A stretch of DNA of 64,000 nt from Pseudomonadota bacterium (GCA_023431055.1 JAEYXX010000143.1:1-64000), one strand, 5' to 3'; shown: positions 34,706 to 43,980, counted from the stretch's first letter. Numbers and translations are program-made. Notes: generated by a model from the letters alone, not told the origin.

Positions 34706-35905
34706 ATGGATACTCCTGTTGCTGCACCTGGGCTTAAAGTTATCCAGACACAAGCTGACCTAGCTCTCTATGGTGCACCGCCTGCCTTCGAGGTGCCCAT
34801 CCATGTCGGACGGCCCACGATAAGCAGCAGGCAGGACTTTCTTGCCAGTGTGACACAGGTCCTAGATAACCAGTGGCTTACCAACAATGGGCCGTTGGTT
34901 CAAGAGTTTGAGAGAAAGGTTGCCGAGCGCTTGGGGGTTAAACACTGTGTTGCAATGTGCAATGGAACCATTGCACTGGAGATCGCCATTCGGGCGCTGG
35001 GGCTTACGGGGGAGGTGATCGTTCCCTCGTGGACATTCGTGGCTACGGCGCACGCTTTGCACTGGCAGGGAATCATCCCGGTATTTGCGGACATTGATGC
35101 GAATACACATAACCTGGATCCGGGCGCCGTACGGCGCATGATTACTCCGCGTACCTCCGGCATTATCGGGGTTCACCTGTGGGGGCGTGCTGCTCCGGTT
35201 GACGAGCTGCAAGAGATCGCCAGCGAGCACGGCTTGCAACTGATGTTTGATGCCGCTCACGCATTTGGCTGCAGCTATCAAGGGAAAAGCATAGGGCGCT
35301 TTGGCGCGTGTGAGGTTTTTAGTTTTCATGCCACGAAGTCTTTCAATACAATGGAAGGCGGTGCTGTTACTACCGACGATGATCAATTAGCTGAAACTAT
35401 GCGGTTGATGCGGAACTTCGGCTTTCAAGGTTACGACAATGTTGTCCATCCTGGGACAAATGGCAAAATGATTGAAGTTTGCGCCGCCATGGGCTTAGCG
35501 AACCTGCAGGGGTTTGATGCGGTGCTCAGCAATAATGAGCGAAATCATGCTGCATACGCGAAAGCCTTGTCTTCTGTTCCGGGCGTTTCTGTCTTGGAAT
35601 ACTCTGCCGAGGAGAAAAATAATTACCACTACGTGGTTGTTGAGGTGGCGGATAATTGTCGCGTTAATCGAGATGAGATTATAGAAGCTTTACATGCTGA
35701 AAATATATTGGCCAGAAAGTACTTTTGGCCAGGCTGTCATATGATGCAGCCGTATCTAGGTCTGTTCCCTCATGCGGGGCTGGTTTTACCGAATACAGTT
35801 GCGCTTGCAAGCCGCGTATTAGTATTACCAGCAGGCGCTAATATCACGCTCGAGCAGATTGAGGTTGTTGGCAGTGTTGTCCGAACCATGGTCCTGGCTT
35901 CATGA
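34706..35905 (+). CDS. DegT/DnrJ/EryC1 sugar aminotransferase
   Basis: A 399-residue PLP-dependent nucleotide-sugar aminotransferase. The N-terminal QWLTNNGPLVQEFE (about 53-66) is like VioA-type enzymes that aminate C4 of dTDP-4-keto-6-deoxyglucose. The PLP-Lys is in FSFHATKSFNTMEGGA (K at about 212). The first 30 residues are an extra leader of unclear use. It supplies an amino sugar, probably the substrate for the ATP-grasp enzyme next to it, which overlaps it by four bases (ATGA). The exact substrate, position and stereochemistry are not shown. No rmlA/rmlB genes are in the window. Confidence 0.85.
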   Translation: MDTPVAAPGLKVIQTQADLALYGAPPAFEVPIHVGRPTISSRQDFLASVTQVLDNQWLTNNGPLVQEFERKVAERLGVKHCVAMCNGTIALEIAIRALGLTGEVIVPSWTFVATAHALHWQGIIPVFADIDANTHNLDPGAVRRMITPRTSGIIGVHLWGRAAPVDELQEIASEHGLQLMFDAAHAFGCSYQGKSIGRFGACEVFSFHATKSFNTMEGGAVTTDDDQLAETMRLMRNFGFQGYDNVVHPGTNGKMIEVCAAMGLANLQGFDAVLSNNERNHAAYAKALSSVPGVSVLEYSAEEKNNYHYVVVEVADNCRVNRDEIIEALHAENILARKYFWPGCHMMQPYLGLFPHAGLVLPNTVALASRVLVLPAGANITLEQIEVVGSVVRTMVLAS

Positions 35906-36861
35906 AATATCTGGTGACTGCCATAGGGTCCATGTCGGCAGAGGCTGTTATTCAGGGGGTTTCTCGCTCTCCGGGGGCTGAGGTCGTAGGCTGCAATTCG
36001 TCGCCTAGAGAGTGGGTGTCGGCATCTCGACTGGTTCAGCGTTTTTATCAGGTTCCGTTGGTGCGGGATGAGTTCGATTACCTTGCAGGGATTATGGATA
36101 TCTGCAGGCGAGAAGGCATTGAGCGCATTGTTCCGTTAACGGATGTTGAGGTGGATGTTTTATCTGTACATAGGCACCTGTTCGAGGCTTGCGGTATTTT
36201 AGTGTGTTTGCCCTGTGCTGCCGCTATAGAGAAGGCTCGGGACAAGTTAACCGTGCATGATGTGTTCTCCGATCATTCACGTATTTGCGTAATTCCGACA
36301 GCTGCACTTCATGATGATAAAGGGGCGGCCTTCTCTTATCCTCTGTTGATTAAACCGCGTCGTGGCAGAAGCAGTGAGGGTCAGATTTATATCCCTGATG
36401 CTGATGCGATGCAGTTTTGGAAGGCTAGACTTGCGAAAGAAGAGCGTTATCTCGTACAGCCGTACTGCTCCGGGCAAGTGATTGTTGTCGATGTTGTACG
36501 CCAACCGGGCGGCGGGAGGATGGTTGCCATCGCTAGAGAGGAGTTGCTGCGCACTTCAAATGGCGCGGGCTTGGCGGTTCGGATATGGGGCGAGCACATG
36601 TGTAGTGCGCTCGCTATGGAGGTGGCTGCGGTTCTAGATCTGCATGGATGTGTCAATGTCGAGTTCCTTATACATGGGGAAAAGGTGCTATTGATGGATG
36701 TCAATCCACGATTCTCTGCTGGCGTGGCGTTTAGCCTGATGTCAGGCTATGACATGGTGGTAAACCATCTGCGCTGTTTCAGTGGTGTGGAGATTGAAGG
36801 TTGTAATCATCCTATTTTGGACGGTGTATATACTCGAGGATATACTGAATATTCTTTGTAG
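35902..36861 (+). CDS. ATP-grasp enzyme of the glycan island
   Basis: A 319-residue ATP-grasp ligase. An N-terminal Rossmann-like domain (about 1-105, with VTAIGSMSAEAV) precedes the ATP-binding part, seen in YPLLIKPRRGRSSEG, the hinge ERYLVQPYCSG and the metal-binding DVNPRFSAG at about residues 271-279. These enzymes form amide or acyl bonds using ATP. Next to a sugar aminotransferase, it may join an amino acid or another acid to the new amino group. It is coupled to the aminotransferase by an ATGA overlap. The acceptor and acid are inference. No close characterised relative is known to me. Confidence 0.8.
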   Translation: MKYLVTAIGSMSAEAVIQGVSRSPGAEVVGCNSSPREWVSASRLVQRFYQVPLVRDEFDYLAGIMDICRREGIERIVPLTDVEVDVLSVHRHLFEACGILVCLPCAAAIEKARDKLTVHDVFSDHSRICVIPTAALHDDKGAAFSYPLLIKPRRGRSSEGQIYIPDADAMQFWKARLAKEERYLVQPYCSGQVIVVDVVRQPGGGRMVAIAREELLRTSNGAGLAVRIWGEHMCSALAMEVAAVLDLHGCVNVEFLIHGEKVLLMDVNPRFSAGVAFSLMSGYDMVVNHLRCFSGVEIEGCNHPILDGVYTRGYTEYSL

Positions 36862-36869
36862 GAGGCGTT

Positions 36870-37586
36870 ATGCAACTTAGAGACCTAGACGCTTTTTCGG
36901 GTAGCGAGGATTGGGACAGAAAATGGGTCGGCATTTTTGATCATTATCAAAATGATCTGAGGCATGCGTTTTATATCCATGCGATGCTTGAGTCGGAAGA
37001 ACAACATCTGCTTGAAATTGGTGCGGGCAGTTTTCGTGACATGGCAGAGCTCAGACGGCGAGGCTTGAATTGTGAGGGGATGGATTTCTCCCTCGAGGCT
37101 GTCGTTAGGGCGAAAGAGTATTTTCCAGAGTTTGCTGGCTCAATCCACCATATGAGTGCGTTCTCTATGCCTTTCGCTGATGGGGCGTTTGATCTTACTT
37201 ATCATAATGGTTTCTGGGTACTGTTTTCGGATGAGCAGATTAAGGGGTTGGCAGAAGAGCAGGCGCGAATATCCAAGCGGCGCATGATTGTAACGGTGCA
37301 TAATGCGCATAATGTACGTTTTGTTGATTATTTTGACCGAAAAAAAGTCGATGATCCGCTGTTTGATATTCGTTTTTTTGAAAAGGATGAAGTCATTGAG
37401 TTGATGCGCCCGGTGTGTCGAGATGTGCTGGTCGTTCCTGTGGGGAAGGGTAAGCAGTATCATGAGGATCTGTTGATTAAGAATGGAATCGTAGACCCAC
37501 ATTCGATTCGCGATTGCTTGCGTGCGAATGAGTTGAATTATATGGCCGACAGCGAGCGATTAATGTGTATTGGTTCGCTGTATTAG
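36870..37586 (+). CDS. Class I SAM-dependent methyltransferase
   Basis: A 238-residue methyltransferase with SAM motif I LLEIGAGSFRDM at about residues 47-58 and an acidic end of strand 2 (GMDFS). The substrate is unknown. It has a strong ribosome site (AGGAGG) and starts nine bases after the ATP-grasp stop. In this operon it probably methylates the sugar or the acyl group added to it. It is the last gene of the forward arm. Its stop overlaps by three bases the stop of the oppositely oriented flippase, with no terminator between them. Codon use is AT-richer than in the core genes. Confidence 0.82.
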   Translation: MQLRDLDAFSGSEDWDRKWVGIFDHYQNDLRHAFYIHAMLESEEQHLLEIGAGSFRDMAELRRRGLNCEGMDFSLEAVVRAKEYFPEFAGSIHHMSAFSMPFADGAFDLTYHNGFWVLFSDEQIKGLAEEQARISKRRMIVTVHNAHNVRFVDYFDRKKVDDPLFDIRFFEKDEVIELMRPVCRDVLVVPVGKGKQYHEDLLIKNGIVDPHSIRDCLRANELNYMADSERLMCIGSLY

Positions 37587-38833
37587 TTTCTGTTAGTCTT
37601 CTGAGGTCTTTTGGATAGACGCCATAAGATAGTAGAGGCGATAGCTTCTGTTGCAAGTAGTGAGAAAATCGAGGCGGCCTCACCGATCCGGGGAAGTAGG
37701 ATGATGTTGAGTGCTGTGGTAACTGCAAGAGCTATAATCTCTGTTATGGAGCGGGATGCTTGCTGGTTAGATGCCGTAAGTTTGGTTGCAAAATACTGTC
37801 GCAGTACGAAGAGTATTGGCCAGGGGGACAGAAGTATTAGGTAGTAACCCGTCTTTTCATAGCCGGGGCCAAGAAGAAGGGGGGTAATGGGGGCGCATAT
37901 CAACATTGCGATACATGATATAGAGCTGTAACTTAGTCCGGCAATTAATGTCGCTCTGTAAGTTTTTGATTGGTTGTTTTCCTTGTGTTGTGCAGTAAGG
38001 CGAGGTAGGACGGCGCTGATCAATGCTGATATTGGTAGTATGAACATGCTAGAGATGCGAAACGCGGCTGTATAAGGGCCTGCTATCGTAGCGCCTAGGA
38101 ATTGTAATATAAGAACTTTGTCTATCTCCAGATAGCTGTTGTTTGCGGCGTTGCTGATCGCGTATCCGCTGCCTTGTTGAGTGGCTTCCCAGAGTGATAA
38201 TCGTGTTTTCCAGTCGGGGAGGCCGTCAATTCGAGTTACTAACATTACTGCGCCTAAAAGGCCTACGAGCGAGCCCGTAAAATGAGTTAATGCTGCATTT
38301 TCCGGTGTCCCACTGATGTTGCATGCAATGGCTGTTAGCATAATTCCTAGGCGGCCGGTTGGTATCAGGCAAATAGATACTGCTGAGGCGCCGCTGCGCT
38401 CTAGGGCATAACAGTGGCTTGTGGCAACGTGAGCTATGGGGAGTAAAATAAGTTCGGATACTGCCAGCAATAGCATGGGCTGCCAAAGGAGTTGGCCCTG
38501 CAGTATGAATAAGGAGGTGCTTAGTATGATAAGGCTTAGTGCTCCGCCAATAGCGCCTGTCTGAATCAATGCTGTTGCCCACATTGCGCGTGAGCGGCTG
38601 CGGTTCTGGGCGATATGGTGGGTCAGTAAGAAGGTGCTTCCCCAGTTGGCGAGTGGAGCGCCTAGGATGGCAAGTGCTACCGAGCCAGCAAAAAGGCCGT
38701 AACCTTCTGCGCCTAGCCAACGAGAAATGAATAACAGGTAGGCTGCCTGTATGAGGGCTCTTATTCCGAGTGCAAATGCTCCAAGTAATGCGCTTTTGCC
38801 GAGTTTGCCTAGGCGATATGCTTTTCTGATCAA
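37583..38833 (-). CDS. Wzx-like polysaccharide flippase
   Basis: A 416-residue membrane protein with about twelve hydrophobic segments, of the MATE/Wzx oligosaccharide translocase type. The N-terminus has AYLLFISRWLGAEGYGLFAG (about 31-50), followed by long TM runs. It would flip a lipid-linked glycan across the inner membrane. It follows the GT2 gene on the minus strand by 14 bases, so the two are co-transcribed. It could serve the forward-arm lipid-linked sugar or a separate polysaccharide, and sequence alone cannot decide. AT-rich codons point to acquisition with the island. Confidence 0.82.
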   Translation of the reverse strand: MIRKAYRLGKLGKSALLGAFALGIRALIQAAYLLFISRWLGAEGYGLFAGSVALAILGAPLANWGSTFLLTHHIAQNRSRSRAMWATALIQTGAIGGALSLIILSTSLFILQGQLLWQPMLLLAVSELILLPIAHVATSHCYALERSGASAVSICLIPTGRLGIMLTAIACNISGTPENAALTHFTGSLVGLLGAVMLVTRIDGLPDWKTRLSLWEATQQGSGYAISNAANNSYLEIDKVLILQFLGATIAGPYTAAFRISSMFILPISALISAVLPRLTAQHKENNQSKTYRATLIAGLSYSSISCIAMLICAPITPLLLGPGYEKTGYYLILLSPWPILFVLRQYFATKLTASNQQASRSITEIIALAVTTALNIILLPRIGEAASIFSLLATEAIASTILWRLSKRPQKTNRN

Positions 38834-38847
38834 AGAAACTTACCCCT

Positions 38848-39879
38848 TCACTGGCGTTGGCCTGTGCTTTTTGCCCTAGACCTTTGGGGGGGCGTGTAGC
38901 TGGGGAGGCGCATAGCTATAGTGCTGACTCCGGTGCTGACGAAGCTGCTTAGGGTAAAGTGTTTTTTGAAATCCAGGAAAGCTTCTTTAACTGCCTCGAA
39001 GTCACCGGCTCGAGCACCCCATAACAGAAGGCTGGCGGCAGAATCCCAGCGGTAGTGTTGCGTATAGGCGGGTGTATGCTCTGAGAAGAACACTCGGGCG
39101 GCTGTATCGAACTGAAGGCTTGAGCGGTAGAAGGCCACTCTTGCGTTTGTGCCTGAGCGCAGTACCGAGTTTGGGCTAACGCGATAGACCGCCGTGACGC
39201 AGGGAGTGTAACCGACTTGCCATTTAGAGGTTACATAGGCAGAGAGAACACTATCGCCAAAGTGGTATTTGGGATCCATCAGTCCAGATTTATACCAGCT
39301 GTCCATAGTACACTTGCGTAGGAGGATAGTGCAGGTTCGTAATATCTTGGGGTGGTGCCAGGTCTTGAATAGGTCCCCGCTTAGATATTTTTCAGGTGTG
39401 TGTCGGTGGACAGAGCGCTTAGTGTCATAATTCCAGTATGATTTTTCTAATCGTGCCTTGGTCCAGTTGGAGTGAACAATCCCTATCTGTGGGTTCTGCT
39501 TAATAATTGCTACTTGTTTTTTTAGTTTTTCGGTGTCAATCCAGAAGTCATCCCCTTCGCAATAGGCAATATACTCTCCTCTTGCTTTTTCGAAAATCCG
39601 CTTCGAGTTAATATTCATGCCGACGTTGTTTTCGGAATAGATGACACGGATTATTTCGGGGAAGCGCTTCTGGTACTCCAGTGCAATCCGTCGAGTGGCA
39701 TCGCTTGACGCATCTTCACCGATGATTAGCTCGAAAGGAAAGTCGCATGACTGTTTTACTACGCCTTCTATCGCCTCTGCCAGATAGTCGGCGTGATTGT
39801 AGGTGATCATGAGTATGCTGACTTTAGGAGTCTTGCTTAAGACTCTCTCGTCGCTGACTTCAATGACTTCTGGGTTCAT
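38848..39879 (-). CDS. Family 2 glycosyltransferase
   Basis: A 343-residue soluble GT2 enzyme with the N-terminal nucleotide-sugar fold. It shows SILMITYNHADYL, then LIIGEDASSDAT (about 53-64) and the catalytic-region EGDDFWIDTEKL at about residue 112. It has no predicted membrane segments and a basic C-terminal tail. It is followed directly by the flippase gene. The sugar transferred is unknown. The region in front (39880-40111, about 230 bases) is AT-rich, has no gene, and may hold the promoter of this two-gene unit. Confidence 0.85.
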   Translation of the reverse strand: MNPEVIEVSDERVLSKTPKVSILMITYNHADYLAEAIEGVVKQSCDFPFELIIGEDASSDATRRIALEYQKRFPEIIRVIYSENNVGMNINSKRIFEKARGEYIAYCEGDDFWIDTEKLKKQVAIIKQNPQIGIVHSNWTKARLEKSYWNYDTKRSVHRHTPEKYLSGDLFKTWHHPKILRTCTILLRKCTMDSWYKSGLMDPKYHFGDSVLSAYVTSKWQVGYTPCVTAVYRVSPNSVLRSGTNARVAFYRSSLQFDTAARVFFSEHTPAYTQHYRWDSAASLLLWGARAGDFEAVKEAFLDFKKHFTLSSFVSTGVSTIAMRLPSYTPPQRSRAKSTGQRQ

Positions 39880-40111
39880 TGCTTTTTCGCCTGTATTCTT
39901 ACAGTCATTGCCGGGCTTAGAGGTTTTTGTTCGGCTCTGCCCATGAAGTGTTATGTCTTTGTCACTGTCGGCGTGCTGGGCTCTGGTTCACATGCGTTTG
40001 ATGGCTAAGGGTTTGCGTGAGGACATGTTTTGACTTTAACAGTGTGCAAATGGGGTGGTCGAGATTTTTTAGGTTAATTACAATTAGCTAGTCCAAGTGT
40101 GGTGACTATTC

Positions 40112-41278
40112 CTATTTAGCTTCATGGCTTACTAGGTGGTCGACGATACAGGCGGATGGGCTTTTCGAGGCTGCGGCGGTGGGAGGCTTTTCAAGTTCCC
40201 GATATCTGTATTCTCTAATGTACGCTAGCACGCTGCCAGTAAGTTCGCCTTCCATGATGGCGTTTTTACCAAGTCCATCGGCTCGTTCTGTCGCCTGGCG
40301 CATTACAATGGTCGGTACGCCTAGCGCTGCTAGTTCTTCTTGGTTGGATCCGCCATCTGTCAGGACGCAGGCCGAAGAAGCTGCAAGCTGAAGGAACTCG
40401 CTGTAGCCAAGGCGTGGAATTAGCTTTATTCTCTGGTTTCTCTCTAGTTGTCCAATAAGATTATATTTGCTTAGTCGCTTGCGTGTTGCTGGGTGTAGTA
40501 CGAAATATACAATGTGTGTTTGAGCTATTTTGTCCAGAAGCACAGCAAGTTCATTTAGTCTTTCTTTGTTGTAAATGTTCTGGAAGCGATGTAGGGAGGT
40601 GACGATGTAATCGCCTTCTAGGGGGCGATTGGCTCTGCTGACGCCTGTCAGCTTTATAGCGTCAAGTATTGTGTTTCCCTCTGTATTTATTGATTGGCAT
40701 CGAGGGTGTTTTTGTTGCATGTGCTTAGTTGCCTCTTGATTGGGGCACATTGCAATGTCACTGAGTCGAAAGACAATACGACGAGAGAGTTCTTCTGGGA
40801 ACGGATCGAGTATTTTCTTTGAGGTCAGGCCGCTCTCAATGTGTACAACGGAGGCTCCTACTTGGCGGCCTGCCAAGGCGCCTAGTACGGTGGATAGTGT
40901 GTCGCCATGAATCAGGACGTTGACATGTTCAGGGGGGGGTAAAGATTTAAGCTCTTGAACTATCCCTCTGTAAGCTCGGGGTAGCCATCGGATCAATGAA
41001 AGTACGGTGGCGTTCTCTTTGGCAGTAGTGGCGGATACTTGCTTCGACTTGATCTTGAACTCATCCAGTAGGTCCTGCATGGTTTCCAGGTGTTGTCCTG
41101 TCAGTACTAGGGTGCAGGGCAAATTTTTTTTTTCACATTCTATAATAATAGGTGCGACTTTTATAAGTTGTGCACGAGTGCCGATGATGAAGGCAAAGTG
41201 TTTTATAATGCCCTTTCCCTCTTTGTTCGGGGCGGAGGTCAGGTGCTTACTGCTCGGCTTTTCGTGAGATTGGCTCAT
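40112..41278 (-). CDS. UDP-GlcNAc 2-epimerase-like enzyme with altered signature
   Basis: A 388-residue protein of the WecB/WbpI fold with two Rossmann-like halves. Recognisable landmarks are VLIHGDTLST, VHIESGLTSKK, DPFPEELSRR, SLHRFQN and VLTDGGSNQEELA. Compared with the classic family, the first motif reads GTRAQLIK instead of GTRPE-x-IK, ESGL replaces EAGLR, and TDGGSNQEE replaces TDSGGxQEE. It belongs to the AQ-type subfamily, so the substrate may differ from plain UDP-GlcNAc. The 25-residue N-terminal extension is unusual. It probably feeds a 2-epimerised (Man-configured) acetamido sugar to the neighbouring dehydrogenase, which would act on UDP-ManNAc or UDP-GlcNAc. Confidence 0.78.
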   Translation of the reverse strand: MSQSHEKPSSKHLTSAPNKEGKGIIKHFAFIIGTRAQLIKVAPIIIECEKKNLPCTLVLTGQHLETMQDLLDEFKIKSKQVSATTAKENATVLSLIRWLPRAYRGIVQELKSLPPPEHVNVLIHGDTLSTVLGALAGRQVGASVVHIESGLTSKKILDPFPEELSRRIVFRLSDIAMCPNQEATKHMQQKHPRCQSINTEGNTILDAIKLTGVSRANRPLEGDYIVTSLHRFQNIYNKERLNELAVLLDKIAQTHIVYFVLHPATRKRLSKYNLIGQLERNQRIKLIPRLGYSEFLQLAASSACVLTDGGSNQEELAALGVPTIVMRQATERADGLGKNAIMEGELTGSVLAYIREYRYRELEKPPTAAASKSPSACIVDHLVSHEAK

Positions 41279-41338
41279 GTCTTCCTGTTTCTTGTTGGTT
41301 GAACTTGCAGTGTCTGCGGTGGTGTCGAGCGCTAGTTG

Positions 41339-42649
41339 TTATGCGCTGATTATATTGCTATTACGTCCAAAGCGGCCGCGTGTGTCCACGATTAGTCGTG
41401 CCTGCTGCCTTAGAAAGTCATATTGAAAGGCGTCATGGTCCGTGGCGAGAATTAGGCAGTCGTAACTGGCAATGTTCGCTGCGCTCAGTTCAGTACTCTG
41501 CAGGTCGAAGTGGTAGTCACGTTTTTTAGGGAAGGTCGGGATATGCGGGTCGGCGTAATCGACCAAGGCTCCTTTGCTTTGTAGGAGTTCCATGATCTCC
41601 ACGGCAGGCGACTCACGGCTGTCATCGATATTTTTCTTGTAAGCCAGGCCTAGCACGAGGATGCGGCTGCCCTTGACCGCCTTGCCATGCTCGTTGAGTG
41701 CATCGGCAGTTTTCTGTACGACCCAGTGCGGCATGTAGTGGTTGATTTCGCCGGCCAGCTCGATGAAGCGGGTATTGATACCGTATTCCTTGGCCTTCCA
41801 GGTCAGGTAGAACGGATCGATTGGAATACAGTGCCCTCCCAGTCCCGGGCCAGGGCTATATGGCGTGAAGCCGAAGGGTTTGGTAGCGGCTGCGCGGATG
41901 ACTTCGTGAATGTCTATGCCCATCTTGTCGGCAACAATCTTCATTTCGTTGACCAGGCCGATATTTACCGCGCGGTGAATATTCTCCAGCAGTTTGGTCA
42001 TTTCAGCTGTGCGTGTGCTGCTGACAGGCACTAGGGTGCGGATGGCATGCTGATAGAGTGCCTGCCCCAGTTCAAGGCAGCTTGGTGTCATGCCGCCGAT
42101 TACTTTGGGGATATCATGAGTACCATAGTCCGGGTTCCCCGGGTCTTCTCGCTCAGGCGAGAACACCAATGCGCAGTTCTGCCCCGGAGTGAAACCCATT
42201 GCTTCAAGGCGGGGAGCGAGTTCTTCGTCTGTTGTGCCAGGCCAGGTGGTGCTCTCCAGGCTGAGCAATTGGCCTGCTCGGAAGTACGGGAGTATTGTCT
42301 CGACTGTGTTTATAACGAAGCTGAGGTCGGGTTCGCGGTGCGCGTTGAGCGGAGTGGGAACGCATATGATCAGTGCGTCGACTTCACTGGTACGAGAAAA
42401 CTCGGCGGTAGCCTCCAGCCCCTGTGCTAGGGCGTGCTGGATACGCTGAGGTATCAAGCGCTCGATATAGCTCTGGCCGGCATTGAGGGTGCCTACTTTG
42501 CGACTGTCGATGTCGAATCCGATGACTTTGATGCCGACTTCGCAAAAACGTAAGGCTAGAGGAAGGCCGACATAACCGAGCCCATAGATGCCGACAACTG
42601 CCGTTCCCGATGTAATTTTTTCTCGCAGAAGGGTTAGTGCTTCGTTCAC
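41339..42649 (-). CDS. UDP-N-acetyl-sugar 6-dehydrogenase (WbpA/WecC-type)
   Basis: A 436-residue NAD-dependent nucleotide-sugar dehydrogenase that oxidises C6 of a UDP-HexNAc to an acid. The N-terminal NAD site is [19 protein letters not shown] (about 19-37). The active Cys is in [13 protein letters not shown] (about residue 266). The C-terminal Rossmann half begins [19 protein letters not shown]. Its length equals that of WbpA of P. aeruginosa, and the [12 protein letters not shown] stretch supports the UDP-GlcNAc or UDP-ManNAc branch. With the epimerase gene 60 bases downstream on the same strand, the product may be UDP-ManNAcA or a related acid. Other Wbp pathway genes are not here. Confidence 0.87.
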   Translation of the reverse strand: MNEALTLLREKITSGTAVVGIYGLGYVGLPLALRFCEVGIKVIGFDIDSRKVGTLNAGQSYIERLIPQRIQHALAQGLEATAEFSRTSEVDALIICVPTPLNAHREPDLSFVINTVETILPYFRAGQLLSLESTTWPGTTDEELAPRLEAMGFTPGQNCALVFSPEREDPGNPDYGTHDIPKVIGGMTPSCLELGQALYQHAIRTLVPVSSTRTAEMTKLLENIHRAVNIGLVNEMKIVADKMGIDIHEVIRAAATKPFGFTPYSPGPGLGGHCIPIDPFYLTWKAKEYGINTRFIELAGEINHYMPHWVVQKTADALNEHGKAVKGSRILVLGLAYKKNIDDSRESPAVEIMELLQSKGALVDYADPHIPTFPKKRDYHFDLQSTELSAANIASYDCLILATDHDAFQYDFLRQQARLIVDTRGRFGRNSNIISA

Positions 42650-42761
42650 TTTGGGGCTCGGTTTCTGTCAGGGCTTCGTATTGGCATGATGCCAGATCTG
42701 CGAGGCTTAGGCCGCGTGTCCAATCACGCTTGTGAAGTGGTAGCTCGTTTTTGACGGTCTT

Positions 42762-42845
42762 GTAGGAGCCCTGCCTCGGGGTGAAATGGCCAGTCTTGCA
42801 ATGAGGTTCGGGTTGGGGCGATTCGCCGAGGGGCGCGGCTCCTAC
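42762..42845. repeat. REP-like element at the nadC edge of the glycan island
   Basis: GTAGGAGCCCTGCCTCGGGGTGAAATGG starts it and GCCGAGGGGCGCGGCTCCTAC ends it, with complementary arms. It separates the dehydrogenase gene from the end of nadC and lies close to where low-G+C sequence gives way to core sequence. Confidence 0.75.
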
Positions 42846-42859
42846 AGTGAATCGGCGGC

Positions 42860-43708
42860 TTACAAGGCCAACCGCATCGACAAATCCACCGCCTTCACAT
42901 CCTTGGTCAGCGTCCCCAGCGAGATGTAGTCCACGCCCGTCTCGGCGACCGTGCGCAAGGTGCTGTCATTGATGCCGCCCGAAGCTTCAAGCTTGGCGCG
43001 GCCGGCGGTGAGTCTTACGGCTTCGCGCATGTCCTCCAGTGACAGTTCGTCGAGCATGACGATATCGGCGCCTGCGTCCAGCGCTTCGCGCAGCTCTTCC
43101 AGGCTTTCCACTTCCACTTCCACCGGCTTGCCCGGGGCGATCTGGTGGGCGGCGTTGATGGCCTGGGCGATGCCGCCGCAGGCAGCGATGTGGTTTTCCT
43201 TAATAAGGAAAGCGTCGTACAAACCGATGCGGTGGTTGTGGCAGCCGCCGCAGGTTACGGCGTACTTCTGCGCCAGGCGCAGGCCGGGTAGGGTCTTGCG
43301 GGTGTCCAGCAGCTTTACCTGGGTGCCTTCAACCAGGTCGGCATAGTGGCGGCAGCGGGTGGCGACTGCAGACAGGGTCTGCAGGAAGTTCAGTGCGCTG
43401 CGCTCGCCGCTGAGCAGGGCGCGGGCCGGGCCTTCGAGGCGGAACAGGGTTTGGTCGGCGCTGACCTTGTCGCCATCCTGCACCTGCCAGTGCACCGCCA
43501 CGCGTGGGTCGAGCTGGCGGAACACTGCGTCGACCCAGGCCGTGCCGCACACTACCGCCGCCTCGCGCGTGATCACCCGGGCGCTGGCCAGGCGTTCTGC
43601 TGGAATCAGCTGGGCAGTGATGTCGCCGCTGCCAATGTCTTCGGCCAGGGAGCGGCGGACGTTGGCTTCGATTTCGCTGCTGAGTTCGGCGAGGGTGAGG
43701 TTGGGCAT
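42860..43708 (-). CDS. nadC: Nicotinate-nucleotide pyrophosphorylase (carboxylating)
   Basis: A 282-residue quinolinate phosphoribosyltransferase. It makes nicotinate mononucleotide from quinolinate and PRPP in NAD synthesis. Family landmarks include [19 protein letters not shown], the ligand-binding [19 protein letters not shown] (about 139-157), [15 protein letters not shown] and [13 protein letters not shown] near the end. Length is typical. Gene order with the DUF1631, ampD and ampE genes matches P. aeruginosa. The gene is divergent from the DUF1631 gene, with 410 bases between starts. Confidence 0.96.
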   Translation of the reverse strand: MPNLTLAELSSEIEANVRRSLAEDIGSGDITAQLIPAERLASARVITREAAVVCGTAWVDAVFRQLDPRVAVHWQVQDGDKVSADQTLFRLEGPARALLSGERSALNFLQTLSAVATRCRHYADLVEGTQVKLLDTRKTLPGLRLAQKYAVTCGGCHNHRIGLYDAFLIKENHIAACGGIAQAINAAHQIAPGKPVEVEVESLEELREALDAGADIVMLDELSLEDMREAVRLTAGRAKLEASGGINDSTLRTVAETGVDYISLGTLTKDVKAVDLSMRLAL

Positions 43709-43948
43709 GGTCGGCTCCGGTGTAGACGAGGGGCGATTATAGAGCCAGGTGAGGGCCGGGCAATGGCCGGGCGCAGTTGCGCGTCGTTTGGAGGCGATGA
43801 TTAACCTGGCACTTTCGTTATGGAGTACGGCTCTTATCGTTGAGGAGCTCCGACTGCCGGTGCAGCGCCGCTTGGCTGCCAGCGCTAGGCTGTCGAGGTG
43901 CGAGGGTGATGAATGAGCTACCGCTGGTAGATGGCGCGTGGCTATCTG

Positions 43949-43960
43949 TGATCTGGATCA
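43949..43960. promoter_or_regulatory. ANR/FNR-core-like dyad TGAT-CTGG-ATCA
   Basis: The TGAT and ATCA half-sites are spaced as in the ANR/FNR box, but the outer bases are G and T rather than T and A. It sits about 60 bases before the predicted start of transcription for DUF1631, so it could be a class I site or chance. Confidence 0.35.
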
Positions 43961-43980
43961 TGTCTGTAGGAAAAATTGGC

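Noticed and set aside
39880..40111. AT-rich gap that might hide a small gene or JUMPstart element
   Set aside because: No supported open frame and no GGCGGTAG ops motif was found.
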